The notes under the pieces: generated by a model
What the model saw: the letters and a program-made list of their open reading frames with translations, nothing else
What the model was told of the DNA's origin: nothing
The model's database searches: none
In this document: positions 63,101-64,000 of the stretch, one piece after another
How the letters are laid out: each line of letters starts with the position of its first letter
How positions within the stretch are numbered: the first letter of the stretch is position 1
Position numbers and translations under genes: made by a program
NCBI RefSeq assembly: GCF_003555545.1
Contig: NZ_CP032157.1
Location: 7,444,546 to 7,508,545, forward strand
DNA from: Paraflavitalea soli
GTDB lineage: Bacteria; Bacteroidota; Bacteroidia; Chitinophagales; Chitinophagaceae
Direction of reading: 5' to 3'
Length of the DNA: 64,000 bases

Positions 63101-63590
63101 TGCTACCGGCACTCCGCTCAACCTGAAAGAAGTATTCTTCAAAATAGAATCCGGCGACGCTACCGTATTGACCATACAGCCTGTGCTGACCGATGCCAAT
63201 GGAGATGCTACCATCCTGCTGGCCAGTAAAACGGCAGGCGCTGTATCTGTAACAGCCAAAGTGGGTGATAAGCAGATCATCAATGGCAGCCCGGCCAAAT
63301 TGCGGTTCGTGCCCATTGATATCTATGTTCCGAAGATATTCACCCCCAACAACGATGGACAGAACGATATCGTGAAGCCTATCGTAGTGGGTATTACCAC
63401 CTTCCATTATTTCAACATCTACAACCGTTGGGGCAACCTGGTATTTACGACCAAGGATCCGAATGTAGGATGGGATGGACGATTTAAAGGTGTATTACAA
63501 CCAGTGGAAACATACATGTGGATTGCCGAAGGATTGGACAAAGACAAAAAGAAAATTACCCGCAGAGGTATGATATCACTGGTGCGGTAA
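57105..63590 (+). CDS. Giant T9SS-exported protein of 19 tandem Ig-like (Big_1-type) repeats
   Basis: A 2161-residue surface protein. A signal segment with a long n-region (to about residue 43) is followed by 19 repeats of about 106 residues. Each starts like TALSVVTNNAVANNTATNSV, continues KAHIVDANGNPVPNATIVF and TTDANGDAVVTLKSTVAGSV, and ends NGSPATVTFVAD, the invasin/Big_1 Ig pattern. The DNA period is 318 bases in the middle. Repeats 13-15 form a subfamily with VDDNRVANNTALNSV and a TGGTA insert. The last ~85 residues are a T9SS type B (CHU_C) sorting domain: VPKIFTPNNDGQNDIVKP, FNIYNRWGNLVF, GWDGRFKG. A likely adhesin or matrix protein. A PorP/SprF-like gene follows, a common partner. 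Confidence 0.93.
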   Translation: MASASGFIHPLFSLRETRCKRLLTVLFCMLVCTLGFHTGVSAFAPGAGHPPGVPDLTHPDSKLTIVKNNSVANNIDQNIVKAHVVDEFGNPVAGVDIVIVSSSGGFTPIYTTNASGDANVPFPSLIVGTVSIQAYVNGDPFIHGSPAVTYFVAAPPTVNTPTTRLSVLTTNAIANNSATNSVRAHITDAYGHPIAGQTIAFSIASGIASFVGPSSLTTDANGNADISLISTIAGNVNITATMNGINIPNGSPATVTFVADVPQTNNPLTALSVVTNNAVANGIATNSVKAHVVDANGNIVANQPVVFTIFSGTANFVGSTTVNTDASGNAVIALNSTVAGNVKITARVNGVFIIYGSPANVTFTAGPPDVTAASTGLLVITNNAIANGAATNSVRARIRDINGNAVANATVVFNILSGTGTIVGSSTVTTNASGFADINITSLVAGNVSITATVNGVPLVNGSPAVVRFVADAPAVANPGTALSVVTNNALANGAATNRVKAHIVDANGNPVANATIVFTIASGTANFAIPASTTTNASGDAFVNLNSNLAGNVTITATVNGVAIVNGSPLTITFVADAPAVNNPATALSVVTNNAVANNTATNSVKAHIVDASGNPVPNATVVFNIFSGTATFASPATVTTNASGDAIVTLKSNVVGSVRITATVNGVTILNGSPAIVVFVVDVPSVTNPATALSVVTNNAVANNIATNSVKAHIVDAGGNPVPNATIVFTIATGTATFASPATVTTNASGDAVVTLKSTVAGSVTITATVNGTPITNGSPATVIFVADVPSIANPATALSVVQNDALANNTATNSVKAHIADAQGNPVANATVLFYIYSGTATFASPASVTTDANGNATVTLKSNVVGSVNITATVNGTVILNGSPAIVRFVVDVPAVTNPATALSVVTNNAIANGTATNSVKAHIVDANGNPVPNATIVFTIASGAANFASPASVTTNASGDAVVTLNSTIVGSVDITATVNGTPIVNGSPATVNFVVDVPAVTNPATKLTVVLNYAVANGFAVNSVKAHIEDAQGNPVPNALIRFIRANGTATFTSPPLITTDLDGDATVTLSSTVVGAVDITATVNGVAIVNGSPATVFFVADVPAVTNPATALSVVTDNAIANNTATNSVKAHIADANGNPVPNATVVFTIATGTATFTSPVTVTTDANGDAVVALKSGVVGTVTITATVEGTPIVNGSPVAVKFVADVPAIANPATALSVVTNNALANNTATNSVKAHIADASGNPVANATVVFHIYSGTATFASPATVTTDVNGDAIVTLTSTVAGSVNITATVNGNVILNGSPAIVIFKADAPATGNPATALSVVDDNRVANNTALNSVKAHIADANGNPVQGASIVFIITGGTAATAAFTDVNPILTDASGNAIMHLKSPVTGTVIITATVNGNPITNGSPVTVTFVADVPSVGNPATALTVVDNNRVANNAALNSVKAHIVDAGGNPVPGAAIIFTITGGTATTAAFTDANPITTDANGDAIMHIKSPLVGTVIITATVNGNPITNGSPATVIFVADIPVVGNPATALSVVDDNRVANNTALNSVKAHIVDGNGNPVPGAIIVFTITGGTASSGATLNDANPITTDANGDAIMHLKSTAAGTVTITATVNGVAITNGSPATVTFVADVPSGANPATALSVVIPSAVANGTAVTSVKAHVADANGNPVKGAAVQFTIATGAANIVETNPVITDANGDAVITLNSTVVGAVTITATAGGTPITNGSPATVTFTVDVPAVTNPATALSVVVTGVVADGVALNKVKAHIEDAQGNPVPGATIEFTIATGTAQFDGPATMTTDANGDAIISLKSTVAGTVTVTAKVNGTAIVNGSPAIVTFVAGPPDPGNTATALIVATNNALANGTATNSVKAHVVDANGNPVPNATIEFAIAGGTGAFVGSTTITTDANGDATITLTSTVAGTVDITATVNGVAIINNSPATVTFTTEPDVNIADTRLIVLSNDAIADGVETNSVKAHVVDATGTPLNLKEVFFKIESGDATVLTIQPVLTDANGDATILLASKTAGAVSVTAKVGDKQIINGSPAKLRFVPIDIYVPKIFTPNNDGQNDIVKPIVVGITTFHYFNIYNRWGNLVFTTKDPNVGWDGRFKGVLQPVETYMWIAEGLDKDKKKITRRGMISLVR

Positions 63591-63654
63591 ATAAAAAGTT
63601 AGCAACAGGTTCAATGAAGATATTATCCGATATACAATTTAAAACCATGGCCAA

Positions 63655-64000
63655 ATGAAAATGATTTGGTTCCTACTATGCGGTATTTTATTGGCGGGGA
63701 TCGCCCAGGCCCAGGAGATCAACTTTTCCCGGGTGCAGGATATGGCGATCTGGTACAACCAGTCCCTCAAGACCGATAAACAAAGCAGTATTAAACTGAA
63801 CTACCGCAACGTACAGTACGGCGGTATCATCGCCTACAACAGCATCAGCGCGATGGTAGATATGCCATTGCTCTCCAAGGCTAAGAAAGAAGCGCCCAAC
63901 AGCGGGGGCTATTTCAGCGCCAGCGCCGGAGCCGCATCGGATAAATCAAACCAGGGTATCCTCAACAATACATTGGGACTGCTGGGTATATCCTATGCCG
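63655..64000 (+). CDS. PorP/SprF-like outer-membrane protein, N-terminal part
   Basis: The first 115 residues of a protein cut by the window end. Signal peptide MKMIWFLLCGILLAGIAQAQ is followed by INFSRVQDMAIWYNQSLKTD, IKLNYRNVQYGGIIAYNSIS and a GGYFSASAGAASDKSNQG stretch before LLGISYA. The F-x-x-x-Q-D...YN-x-S start and glycine-rich strands fit the PorP/SprF family, outer-membrane barrels that work with type IX secretion and surface anchoring of the large CHU_C protein upstream. Start is ATG 63655, 64 bases after the adhesin stop. Confidence 0.72.
   Translation, partial: MKMIWFLLCGILLAGIAQAQEINFSRVQDMAIWYNQSLKTDKQSSIKLNYRNVQYGGIIAYNSISAMVDMPLLSKAKKEAPNSGGYFSASAGAASDKSNQGILNNTLGLLGISYA

Noticed and set aside
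57171-63407. Very long minus-strand open frames (up to about 800 codons) opposite the adhesin
   Set aside because: They mirror the Ala/Val/Asn/Thr-rich repeat codons of the plus strand, where GCC, GTA and ACC complements avoid stops. They have no signal, domain or start context, and their sequence is periodic only because the adhesin is.

Overview
The window reads as chromosomal DNA of a Bacteroidota species, most likely of the Chitinophagaceae. The signs are type IX secretion (T9SS) sorting domains, a PorP/SprF-like protein, PCMD, LytTR and DUF4293 proteins, promoters of the TTTG-N19/20-TAnnTTTG type, and few Shine-Dalgarno sites. No phage, transposase or CRISPR array was seen.

Layout. 1-11.5 kb is mostly housekeeping: a kup fragment, a secreted unknown, a membrane protein, purQ, two DsbD-type proteins, an ECF sigma factor and uvrA. 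11.5-25 kb holds DUF4293 and lipoprotein genes, a LytS/LytTR two-component pair, glyA, a sugar-nucleotide transferase, a coiled-coil protein, an M28 peptidase, an ABC-2 exporter and an FAD oxidoreductase. A 0.94 kb AT-rich gap precedes dnaA. 27-41 kb is an accessory stretch of secreted hydrolases, lipoproteins, a T9SS cargo protein, an AraC regulator, a serine hydrolase without its catalytic Ser and Lys, and a membrane-anchored HTH-like protein. At 41-41.6 kb lie tRNA-Ser(GCT), tRNA-Pro(TGG) and three broken tRNA-Pro-like copies.

43.5-56.3 kb is the most interesting part. A long plus-strand gene train encodes three TerD proteins, three vWA (TerY-like) proteins, a HAD phosphatase-like protein, a PRTase-like protein, a YggT-like half protein, a PP2C phosphatase with an Ig-like N-terminus, a Ser/Thr kinase with a zinc ribbon, and TerC. 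It is bracketed by two nearly identical 136-residue secreted proteins that also share promoter and upstream DNA. I read it as a Ter-type phospho-signalling stress system with a probable envelope output. The window ends with a 2161-residue adhesin-like protein of 19 Ig-like repeats and a T9SS type B sorting domain, followed by the start of a PorP/SprF-like gene.

Intergenic DNA is rich in short reiterated or palindromic elements of several families. One hairpin family occurs four times, two of them inside or just after the ter locus. Starts were often moved downstream of the longest ORF, to the methionine just before a signal peptide or just after a promoter -7 element. All functions are assigned by reading motifs by eye; no database search was done.
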